DNA from: Nemertoderma westbladi
Lineage: Eukaryota; Xenacoelomorpha; Nemertodermatida; Nemertodermatidae
Direction of reading: 5' to 3'
Assembly: GCA_032718475.1 (NCBI GenBank)
Contig: JAUCBJ010001427.1
Span: 1 to 30,489 of the forward strand
DNA: 30,489 nucleotides
The position numbers were made by a program, and so were the translations under genes. The notes under the pieces are model-generated. The model was not told the origin of the DNA. It made no database searches and was given only the letters and a program-made list of their open reading frames with translations. Positions 8,836-18,392 of this stretch are shown here, one piece after another. The first letter of the stretch is position 1; each line of letters begins with the position of its first letter.

Positions 8836-9039
8836 TTGCGGCATGACTGGTCCTCTCTGTTGCAACAGCCAAGTGTGAGATCCAGCTTCACACTACAGCT
8901 GAGCAACAGGTATGAGGCTCTTGCCTCTGAGGCGGCAGATCACTGTGAGGGCTATACTGCTTTTACAGAAGCAGTTAAGTTAGCAGCTACAGAAACAGTT
9001 CCTGTATACCCTCGAAACAGGAAAAGGGCCCCCTGGACT
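8836..9039 (+). pseudogene. LINE (non-LTR retrotransposon) fragment, 5' piece
   Basis: The frame reads RHDWSSLLQQPSVRSSFTLQ, then LSNRYEAL, FTEAVKLAATETVP and NRKRAPWT. This is the pattern of the linker between the endonuclease and reverse transcriptase domains of RTE/CR1-like LINEs (xYDW..L, then F.....NRF..L, then A......P, then a basic W/T stretch). The frame is cut at CCCCCTGGACT (9029-9039) by the transposon starting at 9040. It picks up again in the same register at 11578. Neither the endonuclease nor the polymerase domain is present, so this is a truncated relic. Confidence 0.7.
9029..9039. repeat. Left 11-bp target site duplication
   Basis: CCCCCTGGACT, identical to 11578-11588. It lies in LINE coding sequence (codons for P-W-T). 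Confidence 0.8.
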
Positions 9040-9317
9040 ATAGGGGCTGTTGCGCTGTCAGTCAGAGAGGTAACAGCCCATGGGGTAAGGATTTACCCAT
9101 GGGGCGCTAACTATCAGATAGTCTGATACCAACTGTCAGACAGTCTTTTTCAACTATCAGATAGATGATCGCCCAGTTCTGCAGTTACAAGTTGCCCTCA
9201 GTTGTATTTTTTAAACCCCGAGTGTTGTTAACGGAGTCTGCTGGTCTGTTACTTCCGAAATCGTTGATCGTGGTGCCCGTGCCGAAATTCTGGCTTTGAT
9301 TAAAAACACTGAACTGC

Positions 9318-9660
9318 TGAACGATGGCGGAATCTACGAAACCCAGCCGGATTCATAATCCGAGGAGACGACGGAGTCAATTAAACGATAAAAAATGAAA
9401 CGATCACAATGGACAACGGAATGTCTATTCAATCCATAACGATACAATGGCGACGGAGTCTATTACAGTATTAAACACGCATCCAAAGCGATCGGACGAT
9501 GGCGAGGTAATCTACAAAACACAGAATGACAGGAAGGCGACGGAGTTTATTAAACCCAGTAAGATGTGCATAGCGAAGCGATCGAGATGGATAACACATA
9601 ACAGTCTATTACAGTATTAAACCTGGAACGAAGACGGTGGAGTCTGTGTTCCAAGCCTAA
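9318..9660 (+). repeat. Degenerate repeat with GCGACGGAGTCTATTAAAC core
   Basis: Variants of GGCGACGGAGTCTATTA followed by AAACCCAG or CAGTATTAAAC recur near 9322, 9367, 9448, 9536, 9600 and 9633. Spacing is irregular (45-90 bases), so this is an old, eroded repeat inside the transposon. Confidence 0.55.
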
Positions 9661-10018
9661 CTAAACCTGGAACAATGCGAACAAGGCTACCTGTACTGTA
9701 AAGTTAGACAAGACCGTAGACTGGTTTGTGAGATTAACTTGCCAATACTAACTCAATACAATTTGCTTTCTTCGAATTCCTAATAATATATTTTAATCTT
9801 ATAATAATTATTCAACATCAATTATTTTATAAGTCTTGTCAATGTTTAAGATTGCTAAAGACTAAAGAGCTAACTTTAGGATAATCTGCCTTATATTTTT
9901 AGAATTATTATAATGAATTTTGTTATGTTTATAATGAATTGTATCTTTTGACAGACTACTTGATGCGCGACCGTGATAATAAAATTAAATGGTGCCGAAA
10001 TATTTTCACTTAACTGCA

Positions 10019-10036
10019 GGGGGGGGGGGGGGGGGG
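10019..10036 (+). repeat. Poly-G tract (18 G)
   Basis: An uninterrupted run of 18 G following CTGCA, inside the Mutator-like element. Confidence 0.95.
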
Positions 10037-10041
10037 CAATC

Positions 10042-10110
10042 AATATTCTTCCCTCTCCAGGTGAAAATCGACGCAAATAACAGCTTGTTTACTACTAAAA
10101 TAAAACTGCA
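10042..10110 (+). repeat. Dispersed repeat shared with the hAT interior
   Basis: TTCCCTCTCCAGGTGAAAAT, then GACGCAAATAA and AAAATAAAACTG, match in order and spacing a segment at about 228-300 (ATCCCTCTCCAGGGGAAATT, GACACAAATAA, AAAATAAAACTG). The two copies are moderately diverged. Confidence 0.65.
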
Positions 10111-10636
10111 TCCTGGAAACAACATTATAGGGGAAATTTTAGCAAGTTGTGTTTATTTTAGCCGATAGACAAGATTACATGTTTACCAAGTTTGGTATAA
10201 TTTAGTCAAAGATTGAAAGAATTACGATTTTAAATTATCAGTGGAGGGTGAAGGCGGCGGGCCAGGATTCAGTTATACTTGAATAAAGAATAGTGATTAA
10301 ACCAAGGGATACGCGATATATGACACTGCTGTATTGATTTCGAAACATTTAATTCAAAACTATATAAATGTTAATATAATTTTGGATTTTTTTTTGTACT
10401 AATTAACAGATGAATTATATTTCATTAATTTATTTTTTTATCTAATCACATTATTAAATAACGAAGCACAGAAATAATACTAAGATTGAATTGAAGGTAC
10501 AGTACCGAATTGAATATTTGAGATTGCATAAGATAGAGTATTGAATATCTTCGGCCGTCATCCCGTTGGTGACTCCATTGGCAAAACCATTTCGACAGTT
10601 TTGGCTTTTCAGTCCCCGAATAGACCGGCGTGGTTG

Positions 10637-10827
10637 CTGTCCCCATGACTGAGGCTGCATTACCAACCAAAATTGCCATCCACCATCTCCAGGCGCTGGA
10701 GCAGAAACTGGCGTGACTGCGGTTCGTGGGTGGCACTGTGGAGACGAGCCCCGATCTCCCGGAGGAAGGTGGATGTCTCTGGACCGGGGCGGCCAAAGGT
10801 CTCAAAGCAACGGGGTAAAGAAATGAC
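10637..10827 (-). pseudogene. Retroelement ORF C-terminal remnant, frameshifted
   Basis: The minus strand reads VISLPRCFETFGRPGPETST, then FLREIGARLHSAT and FLLQRLEM. After a register change it reads GNAASVMGT. From memory, this string (FETFG..GPE, FL..IG.RL...T, FL.QRL, then GNA..V.GT) is a common C-terminal signature of reverse transcriptase ORFs in non-LTR elements. The frame is broken by a shift near 10660-10670 and a stop. Lies inside the Mutator-like element. Confidence 0.45.
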
Positions 10828-10853
10828 CCCGCTCCATTAGGTCGCGATACTTA

Positions 10854-10927
10854 CCCGGCGTGCTCGGGGGGCCCCGGCGTGCTCGGGGGGCCCCGGCGTG
10901 CTCGGGGGGCCCCGGCGTGCTCGGGGG
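10854..10927. repeat. GC-rich 19-bp tandem repeat, four copies
   Basis: GGCGTGCTCGGGGGGCCCC recurs with a 19-bp step at 10857, 10876, 10895 and 10914. It is strikingly GC-rich for this AT-rich region. Confidence 0.95.
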
Positions 10928-11577
10928 AGAGTTTTTAATGCGCTCCGCCCCCAGCCCCCTCAGCTGAGTGCCCCCCGGCAATGATGATTTGTTGAAGGTG
11001 GCTGGGAGCCAGTGGATCTAGTAATAATTATCGCAAAGATATGATAAGGTAGGCCTACGTGATATTAGTTTCTCAAACCAAACCTATCCATCCATTGACG
11101 TCCAAATATATCCAATTTCTCAATCCATACAAATCAGTATGTAATAATGTACACTGTAATGCAATAACAGAATAATGTCAATGTCCAACCAAACAATGAG
11201 TTGAGTGTTATCGGACCAGCCTCCGAGAAATGTTAGGCTAACGGCACCTCGCTCTGTCGCATCAGTTTTTGTAGTGGTCTAGTCTAGTTCCAGGCTACCA
11301 GAATACGTTAGTGGATGATATAGAATCAGCACATCCTGACATCTGTGCAACTCCTGAACTCAGGCGAGCATTTTACAGATGGTGGTCTAATTTATATGGT
11401 GTTGTACCGCGAAACCGTGTATTATTTACAGATGTAGGCTAAATTTTGGGTCTTGTACCGTGCACAGTACTGGTGGGCCTACACAGCTACTGCTATTTTG
11501 CCTAATACAGGTCCCAGAGGTAAATCCTTACCCCAAGGGCTGTTACCTCTCTGACTGACAGCGCAACAGCCCTCTCT

Positions 11578-11588
11578 CCCCCTGGACT
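11578..11588. repeat. Right 11-bp target site duplication
   Basis: CCCCCTGGACT, identical to 9029-9039. The flanking bases differ, so the repeat is exactly eleven bases. Confidence 0.8.
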
Positions 11589-11830
11589 GACAACAAAATT
11601 CAGAAGTGCCGAAATGACCTACATAAGGCGCAGAAAGAGTCCCGACTCAAACAGACTACAGCGGCCAAGAATGCAGTTAAGGCTGCATCTAGGTCCCTGA
11701 ACAGGCAGTACTCTGCTAATCTACAGGAGCTAATAAACCAACAGGTTGATGCCATCAATGATGCTGACGACAGCAGGCAATCATCCCAGGCATGGAAATC
11801 GATCAATCTGCTTACTGGGCGGAAAAGCTT
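11578..11830 (+). pseudogene. LINE fragment, 3' piece
   Basis: Continues the LINE frame interrupted at 9039. It reads DNKIQKCRNDLHKAQ, a long helical Lys/Arg/Gln-rich stretch, then RQYSANLQELINQQ and WKSINLLTGRKS. The last block (W..IN.LTGRK) is the usual element just before the LINE reverse transcriptase domain. The frame is open from the duplication to about 11830, after which AT-rich unrelated sequence begins, so the polymerase is missing. Together with 8836-9039 it forms about 460 bp of one truncated LINE. Confidence 0.72.
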
Positions 11831-11845
11831 ACAAGTAAATGTTGG

Positions 11846-12479
11846 AACACACTCTATTTATTATTATTTAATATATATGAAGAATTATTAATAAAATAAA
11901 TATTAGTTTGTAATGGTGTTTTTTTTTTATTTTATTTATTAGAGTAATTAATTGTAATGCTTAGTCAGGGGCTAAAACTGGGAGACTAAATAAATGTATG
12001 TAATGGGCCTTCATATTTTCATTTACTACACATCCTGCTTACTACAAACATTGCTTGCTGTAAGAGGATTACAGGGGTGGAGAATTGGCTGTTCGTTCAA
12101 TTAGTCTTAATTAACCCTATTAAACCCAGGGGGGTTAATAGGTTTTTTTGTTATAACTCTGAAAGAAACGCAGCTGGGAATCTGAAAGTTTACGACTTTT
12201 CCTGAAAATATATTGCCTTCCTAATATTGAAAGCGGTTTTTAAAAATATTGGGAAGTTTTCGAGTTATAGCACCATTTTTTAACCCCACTTTTGGTACTT
12301 TTTCGAAACGTCTTTGGAAAAATACATTTCATGAAATACGATTTGTAACATCTATATTTTTGAGTTACACCGGTTTTTTTTTGGTGTTTGCAATTAGATT
12401 GAATTCATATAAAATAAACTAAAAATTTAAAACTTGTTATTTTCTGCGGGTGATAAAATATGAAAATTTTGTCAATTTC
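11846..12479. other. Intergenic, AT-rich, no gene recognised
   Basis: The only structure seen is a hairpin at about 12114-12153. AACCCTATTAAACCC faces GGGGTTAATAGGTTT around a short G-rich loop. It starts with TTAACCCTA, like a piggyBac-type end, but no matching second end was found. Confidence 0.5.
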
Positions 12480-13115
12480 GTAAATTGATTGTTTGAACCT
12501 GTTTTTTGCGCAATAGGGGTTTTTGGGGTTCTCGTTTCGATGGAATATATACGATTAGCACCAGGCATATCAAACTTGTATTTTGCGGTGCTGTGTGCAA
12601 AATTTGGTGCTAGCACAAAATGTTGAAAATCCATTCAATAGTTCAATTGATTGTGACAACTTATTTCCCGCGTTTTAGAGGTTTATGGCGGTTCTAAATT
12701 CAATGGAATAAATAATTATATAACATCTCGGCACAACATCTCAAACTCGTATTTTTCGGAAGTGGGTGCAACATTCGGAGCTAGCACGAAATTTTGAAAC
12801 CCATCAAATATATCAATTGTGTCACCTTGTTACTTGCGTTATATGGGTTCGTGAGAGTCTGAATTCAATGGAATAAGTAAAAATTGCATAAGAGTTCTCT
12901 AGTTTGTATTTTTCGGCGGTTGGTGAAAATTTTTGCATCAGTAACACATTTTTGAAAATAAGCAAATTTGATCAATATATATTATATTTATCAATTATAC
13001 GAGTATATGGGGGTCCTGAATCCGATGGAATCAATAAAAACAGCACTGGATATCTCAATCTTGCACTTTTTGGTGATGGGTACGAAATTTGGCGGTAGGA
13101 CGAAAATGAACCATT
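12480..13115 (+). repeat. Diverged ~160-bp tandem repeat, about four units
   Basis: Anchors of the type (C/T)GATGGAAT or TCAATGGAATAA occur near 12539, 12701, 12868 and 13024, spaced 162, 167 and 156 bases. Each is followed by CTCAAACTTGTATTTT-like and GCTAGCACGAAATTTTGAAA-like blocks. Strongly diverged, no coding content. Confidence 0.75.
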
Positions 13116-14226
13116 ACGCCGAAATATACGAGTAGATAAATGTGAATTTATAGCATCGTATAAGTCAATTAAAAATGTTGTCTTCATACTGAAATGTGCT
13201 GGTTACTTGTTTTTTTTAATTTTTTGCCTAGGTAGAGGGAAACCTGCCATCTATAGTGATCAGATCATTGTAAATATCTTCCAATGGCATCAGCGCCCCA
13301 GAAAACCTATATTGAAAAAAAGATTAGCTGAAAATTGTAACTTTCAAATTTTTTGAAAATCGTTCACTACTTGAAATTTTAGTGCTGCAAAATAACCACC
13401 CCATAAAATTTTTCGAAATTTTTTCATGTACATGTTAGCATTGGATGGAAGGGAAGCCCTATGCCCACACATGGGGCTTCCCCAATCCCCTGCCGGCTAC
13501 TCCAGTTGCCAGACAAACAACAGAATCAACTCACGTTCACTTTAAAATGTTTTTCTTCTTGTTTTTGCTACTACTGTAGGTCTGTAGCTAAACTGATTCA
13601 CCCCATGTTAAATAAATGATTTTCTGGAATGAATATTTATGTCATTTGCTACATTGCTAGATATAAATAACGGTAGATAATAACATTGTTGTTCCAAACC
13701 CTACTAGGTGATTTACTGCCACCACCGAAAGGGGCGACTATTTAGGACTGTTTATATTGAAAGAGAGTGGAAGAAACTAATAACAGAAGGCAATAAATCG
13801 GTGACGATATTGAGATGATGCGAGTATCCTAACTACCGTTGGCAATGAAACTTTTCGTTCGGTCAACAAAAGGGCGTTTCAACACAAATTACCTTTTAAA
13901 CATACAGACAGTGTTAAAAGCTTGGCTCCAGCTCATTTTTCGCCCCACTCTGGCCTGCGCCCGGGGCGACTCACAGAGTCCCAAGCCTCCCTGGTCCTCA
14001 GCCTGATATGTTGGTGTCCGCATTGGCCCAACGAATGGACGTATCCAGGATGGAGCGGGCAACATTTGGTTGAAAATAGTTAAAATCTTCAAAAGTTATT
14101 TACGCATGAATTTTTCATTACAGACGGACAGACAGACGGACAGACAGTCGGTCATGAAATTTTGCCCTATTTACTAATTATAATGAGTAAGGCTCGCCCT
14201 GACTGCGTGGCTCGCCCCACATTTAT
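13116..14226. other. Intergenic, no gene recognised
   Basis: Contains a short CAGACGGACAGA-type microsatellite at about 14122-14147, followed by GGTCATGAAATTTTGCC. A similar tract plus ACGAAATTTTA occurs near 18350-18410, so both may be tails of a shared repeat. Otherwise nothing recognised. Confidence 0.55.
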
Positions 14227-14312
14227 ATGGCGATCTACCTGCCAGTGGGTTCCCCCTCCCCGGCTTTAGATCGTGGAGCACCTTATATCCTGAACGAACT
14301 TAGATCTTGGGT

Positions 14313-14920
14313 GAACATAGATCCTACCCATACGAACTTAGATCCTTCCCATACGAACTTAGATCCTTCCCATACGAACTTAGATCCTTCCCATACGAAC
14401 TTAGATCCTACCCATACGAACTTAGATCCTTCCCATACGAACTTAGATCCTTCCCATACGAACTTAGATCCTTCCCATACGAACTTAGATCCTACCCATA
14501 CGAACTTAGATCCTACCCATACGAACTTTGATCCTTCCCATACGAACTTAGATCCTTCCCATACGAACTTAGATCCTTCCCATACGAACTTAGATCCTAC
14601 CCATACGAACTTAGATCCTACCCATACGAACTTAGATCCTTCCCATACGAACTTAGATCCTTCCCATACGAACTTAGATCCTTCCCATACGAACTTAGAT
14701 CCTTCACATACGAACTTAGATCCTTCCCATACGAACTTAGATCCTTCCCATACGAACTTAGATCCTTCCCATACGAACTTTGATCCTTCACATACGAACT
14801 TAGATCCTTCCCATACGAACTTACATCCTTCCCATACAAACTTAGATGCTCCCCATACGAACTTAGATCCTTCCCATAGGAACTTAGATCATCAACATAC
14901 GAACTTCGATCCCACCTTGC
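14313..14920. repeat. 21-bp minisatellite, about 28 copies
   Basis: Unit AACTTAGATCCTTCCCATACG. Main variants are CCTACCC for CCTTCCC, CTTTGAT for CTTAGAT, and edge copies with further changes. Because 21 is divisible by three, an ATG-started frame (14227-14961) reads NLDPSHT repeats. Variants change residues freely (S/T, L/F, D/H), so I see no sign of selection on a protein. Confidence 0.95.
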
Positions 14921-15017
14921 ATATGTTGATGTACCGTTATACTGTAGCTGTGTTAATGTGAAATGTCATTCCCATAGGCCATCAGACTTTACTGAAAATA
15001 TTATCACGCTTGAAGGG

Positions 15018-15493
15018 AAGCGAACTTAGATCGTACCACCAATACATTGCAATGAATTAGCTATTAATTGGCAAATTATAGTTTGTTGGTGAGTCACTGA
15101 TCGCAACTACAACTGTACTTTGAGTGTATGACTTTTATTTGCATTAGACTTTTATATGCTTAATGTAACACAGTATAATATACTAATATCGATAGAACGC
15201 GGCCAACGCACAGTACAAGTGTGATCTGATCTAAGTTCGCTTCTCCTCTAGCGTGTGCTAAAGGAATTTGTATAAATTGGGATCTAAGTAAGTTTGCTTT
15301 GCTTTAACGTGGGATCTAAGTTCGCTTCGCGACAAGCATGATTACCTTACCAAAGGCTTTTAATAGCATAAATTGGGATCTAAGTTGACCTAGTTAGGAT
15401 CTACGTTGAACTAGTTAGGATCTAAGTTCACCCAGATAGGATCATGTTCCCAAAGATCTAAGCACATCAAAGTCAGGCCTTGCAGGATCTACG
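15018..15493. repeat. Degenerate, mostly inverted copies of the 21-bp unit core
   Basis: The reverse complement of the minisatellite core, GATCTAAGTTCG, recurs at 15228, 15281, 15313, 15377, 15398 (GATCTACGTTGA), 15419, ~15454 and ~15486. Part of it keeps a 21-bp step (CTAGTTAGGATCTACGTTGA at ~15391 and again at ~15412). One forward copy lies at ~15021. These copies sit directly upstream of the frame at 15617. Confidence 0.8.
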
Positions 15494-15616
15494 GTGAGTT
15501 CGTTTTATCCTGCCAGTGCCATCACAGTAGCTGTAGCCTGGAGGTACAGTGCAGCCAGGCAGTCAGTAGGCCCTAGTGTGTTACAGTTTCGGGTAGGCCT
15601 ATTTAACAATTGTAAA

Positions 15617-16291
15617 ATGTTCCGCTATATTTTTTTTCAATTAACTCCTTCTCTTCGAAGTCACCATCTGTTAGAAACTGCCAGTTTACGAGGAGTCGAC
15701 CCTGTCTTATTCGGGATACGCGGTTTATTAAATCGAACTGGAGCCGGTGGGATTTCCGAGACAACTTACCGTAACTACGGGGAACGTCCTCCCAGAAGTC
15801 GCGCGAAATACAAAGGGACTCGCCAACACAGGCAGCAAATCGGAGCGCCAGAAACACGGGAACTAAAGGCCGTCCAGGATTGGGAACACGAGAACCATTC
15901 AAAGTTCCCGCTCACGACTCAACAGGAACGCGCATTATTCCTTGGGTTAACGTCATTTATGTTTTTATCGGGTTTAATCATTATATCTTTAGTCCTGCAA
16001 TTAGTAATTTACGTCCTTATTCGATACGGCGAATACGATCCTCTGAAGATAATGATGTTTCTCAGATCCCGCCAGCAATTGGTTGATCTTTGTGCCGAAG
16101 TCATGGAAACCAATGAGACCAGTGATATGAGTATTACCACCTTTATAACAATGAACTGCTTCACTTCTTGTAAATTCATTGGCGCTTCTTTGTGGACGTT
16201 AATAGGTTTACGGACGATTAAAAGATTTAGAATATTATCAGCGACGGGATTATTACGAAAACTACAATCCTTGTTGGATAAAAATAAGTAG
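15617..16291 (+). CDS. Unrecognised protein with one strong membrane segment
   Basis: A 224-residue ATG-started frame ending with TAG at 16289-16291. I do not recognise the family. The N-terminus (MFRYIFFQLTPSLRSHHLL) is basic and hydrophobic with no acid before residue 20, compatible with a mitochondrial presequence. Residues ~50-100 are hydrophilic and rich in Arg/Lys/Gln. Residues ~107-136 form one long hydrophobic helix (FLSGLIIISLVLQLVIYVLI), and a weaker one may lie at ~184-198. The C-terminus is basic (LLRKLQSLLDKNK). The frame stays open upstream to a GTG at 15494, but the ATG is the first good start. A splice-donor-like GGTGAGT lies at ~15493, so an upstream exon or a different gene model is possible. 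The sequence is not repetitive and reads like real protein. Confidence 0.55.
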   Translation: MFRYIFFQLTPSLRSHHLLETASLRGVDPVLFGIRGLLNRTGAGGISETTYRNYGERPPRSRAKYKGTRQHRQQIGAPETRELKAVQDWEHENHSKFPLTTQQERALFLGLTSFMFLSGLIIISLVLQLVIYVLIRYGEYDPLKIMMFLRSRQQLVDLCAEVMETNETSDMSITTFITMNCFTSCKFIGASLWTLIGLRTIKRFRILSATGLLRKLQSLLDKNK

Positions 16292-16612
16292 AACTTAAAG
16301 TACAGCGCGGTATGGAGCGTCTGGTGGACATGTCAGATTTATTAATCAGTCGGCATCTTTCTTCGAGTCAGGCAGGACCTAATCCAAATCCCACGGTAAT
16401 CCCTCTCAATTCTATAGTGCGCATTATTGCGCTCCAATTAACCTGAATACAAACAATACGATTTAAAACTGCGGAATATTGTAGGTGCTACTTTTAGCGG
16501 AAAGGCAATGCAGACAAGAGTATAATAGGCCATCCGGTATTTATATGTTCGATATAATGCATACCGGCTGTCCGGTAACTATTTTGGAAATGACATGTAT
16601 TCTAAGCAATAC

Positions 16613-16618
16613 AATAAA
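16613..16618 (+). terminator. Candidate polyadenylation signal for the 15617 frame
   Basis: AATAAA about 320 bases beyond the stop codon at 16291. It is the first canonical hexamer noticed downstream. Such hexamers are common by chance in AT-rich DNA. Confidence 0.35.
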
Positions 16619-16948
16619 CCAGATTAAAGGGGCGGATGTAAGGTATATTGCAACCGGGAGCAAATTCTGGAATCAGAAATATCCGGTCAATCAACGATGA
16701 TAGCCAATCTATGGTGATCGGCAATAATTTACTGTAGAAACATTCAACTTCTAAAAAAAAACACCTTTTTTTGAGTCGGCCTAGTCGCCTAGCCCAGGTA
16801 TTCTAGTATTCTTTCACCATCATTCCATTGCTTTTTCGTGGATGAAACCCATTTTATGCTAAGTGTTTGTAAGATTGTTTACCTTACATTTCTTACAGTA
16901 GGAGTAGATGACATTGTAACAACATTACGCACACCATTGTGTGAAAAG

Positions 16949-17126
16949 ATGTCCTGGAATATACAGTAGTGTCGGTAAAAAAATTAAGATTTCTATAAAT
17001 CGTAATGAGATTGATCTCTGTTTCAGATTTCATGCAATCTCATTAAGATTTTTGTAGACAAATTAGGGGGGGGGGGGGGGGGGGGGGGGGGTCAATGAAT
17101 TACGACACTATATTATTCCAGGACAT
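16949..17126. mobile_element. Small foldback/MITE-like element
   Basis: ATGTCCTGGAATA at 16949-16961 and TATTCCAGGACAT at 17114-17126 are inverted copies, and TAGTGTCG just inside is matched by CGACACTA. An inner pair, TAATGAGATTG (~17008) and CAATCTCATTA (~17035), lets the whole 178 bp fold on itself. A 26-base poly-G tract interrupts one arm. No clear target duplication was found at the edges. Confidence 0.6.
17066..17091 (+). repeat. Poly-G tract (26 G)
   Basis: An uninterrupted run of 26 G inside the foldback element. Confidence 0.95.
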
Positions 17127-17809
17127 ACTGTATTTATGTTAACCACTCTATTTACGCTCGCTCGGTACACAATACACTCGGGTCATATTGCTGTAAAGTG
17201 GTAATTTTCACACAAATCATGTTAATAAGTTATTATTTTTATTTAAATAATATAATGATATAATAAACGCTTTTTTCTTAAAATTAAACGTTTTTTTTTG
17301 TTACTAAAATATATATTCCTCCACTAAAACATATTAATTATTTTTTATCACCATAAATATATCTTAACTGTCGCCTGTTCTATTGGGTTTCGTTTATAGT
17401 TTATTTAGTTATCGAGTAATCGATTTTAGTGATAATTAACATTCTAGTGATTTCCTGTTAAAATTTAGTGAAAAATGATTATTTTTAGTAAGTCGATAAA
17501 TGACTGCCTTTCAAAAATATAAGTTTTTATATTTCTGTTTACAAATTTCCACCCCATGCGTTTATTACCGCCTGTGCAAAATATTGGGGGTGTATCACTT
17601 AAGTAAGCGAAAGGCACAGGTTACAGTAGCAAGTTTTTATAACCAAAATAATAAATGAAAGTCAATAGCACAGGTAACAGTATATTTGTTGTCAATAAGC
17701 TGTGATGTTGCGAGCAGTCAATGAGTGTTATTGGCGCTTGTTTGTCAAACATTATCGACACTGGATGCAGAGCGGATAGCCTAAATACAGTAGATCAATA
17801 AACGTTTGA
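17127..17809. other. Intergenic, AT-rich, no gene recognised
   Basis: Only a dispersed-repeat-like block near 17610-17660 (GGTTACAGTAGCAAG, TAACCAAAATAATAAA). It resembles blocks near 20010 and 24570. Confidence 0.5.
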
Positions 17810-17853
17810 CCCCCCCCCCCCCCCCCCCACCCCCCCCCCCCCCCCCCCCCCCC
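17810..17853. repeat. Poly-C tract (19 C, one A, 24 C)
   Basis: A 44-base run of C broken only by A at 17829. On the minus strand it is a poly-G able to form G-quadruplexes. Confidence 0.95.
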
Positions 17854-18349
17854 ATCCCGCGTGACGTAATTTACTGTATAGATGTGCCCTTAGTCATACT
17901 GTGTTGGCAGACTTAGTAGGTAATGTTACTTTCACTTTCACACGTAATCAACTACCATTTGATTGTTAAATTTCCCGCCTAAGCAGCCTTTTCCCACTCC
18001 CGATTTTTCCCATTCCGGATTTCTAATAGCTTTAGCAAAACATTAGGCCTACTGTTGCCAGCGGTTTCTGATACATTTTGTGGTATCATTATATAGGCGA
18101 ATAAATTCAAAATCCGTTGTCTGTTGAAGGTTGTGTGCCGAAATTAATGGCGAATCCGAATATGTAAGTTATTGACGATGTTACTATGGCATGGTTTCAT
18201 TTCCATCAAATTACTTGTATGGTACAGAAAAAGTGTGGGTGTGTGTAAAAGATAGACAGAGTAGATTTGGCCAAACATAAAAAAATCCCCATGTGGAAAA
18301 TGTTAGCTAGACCGTGTGTTGTATTATATATTAATTGGCAGGCATACCA
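17854..18349. other. Intergenic, no gene recognised
   Basis: Nothing supportable was seen on either strand. Confidence 0.5.
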
Positions 18350-18392
18350 ACAGACAGACTGAGCGACCGACAGACAGACAGAGAGACAGACA
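18350..18392. repeat. CAGA-type microsatellite
   Basis: Imperfect (CAGA)n with GCGAC interruptions, followed by ACGAAATTTTAAAACTGACA. It resembles the tract near 14122-14160. Confidence 0.85.

Larger units (their letters stand above)
9040..11577. mobile_element. DNA transposon, probably Mutator-like, inserted in a LINE
   Basis: Near-terminal inverted repeats of about 50 bp match closely: GGGGCTGTTGCGCTGTCAGT at 9043-9062 and its reverse complement near 11553-11572. The match continues inward through GAGAGGTAACAGCCC and GGGGTAAGGATTTACC. The element is flanked by an exact 11-bp direct repeat, CCCCCTGGACT, at 9029-9039 and 11578-11588. Nine to eleven bp duplications are typical of Mutator-like elements. 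Taking it out leaves the LINE frame continuous, which supports a true insertion. No transposase can be read. The interior holds a poly-G run, degenerate repeats, a retroelement remnant on the minus strand and a GC-rich 19-bp repeat, so the copy is non-autonomous or decayed. The superfamily call rests on duplication length alone. Confidence 0.75.

Noticed and set aside
12112-12153. piggyBac-type end (TTAACCCTA) with hairpin
   Set aside because: Only one end is seen. No inverted partner with TTAA was found downstream, and no transposase.
14227-14961. ATG-started frame of NLDPSHT heptapeptides, considered as a repeat protein or peptide precursor
   Set aside because: No signal peptide or cleavage sites, residue-changing variants are as common as silent ones, and the other frames and the reverse strand are also open.
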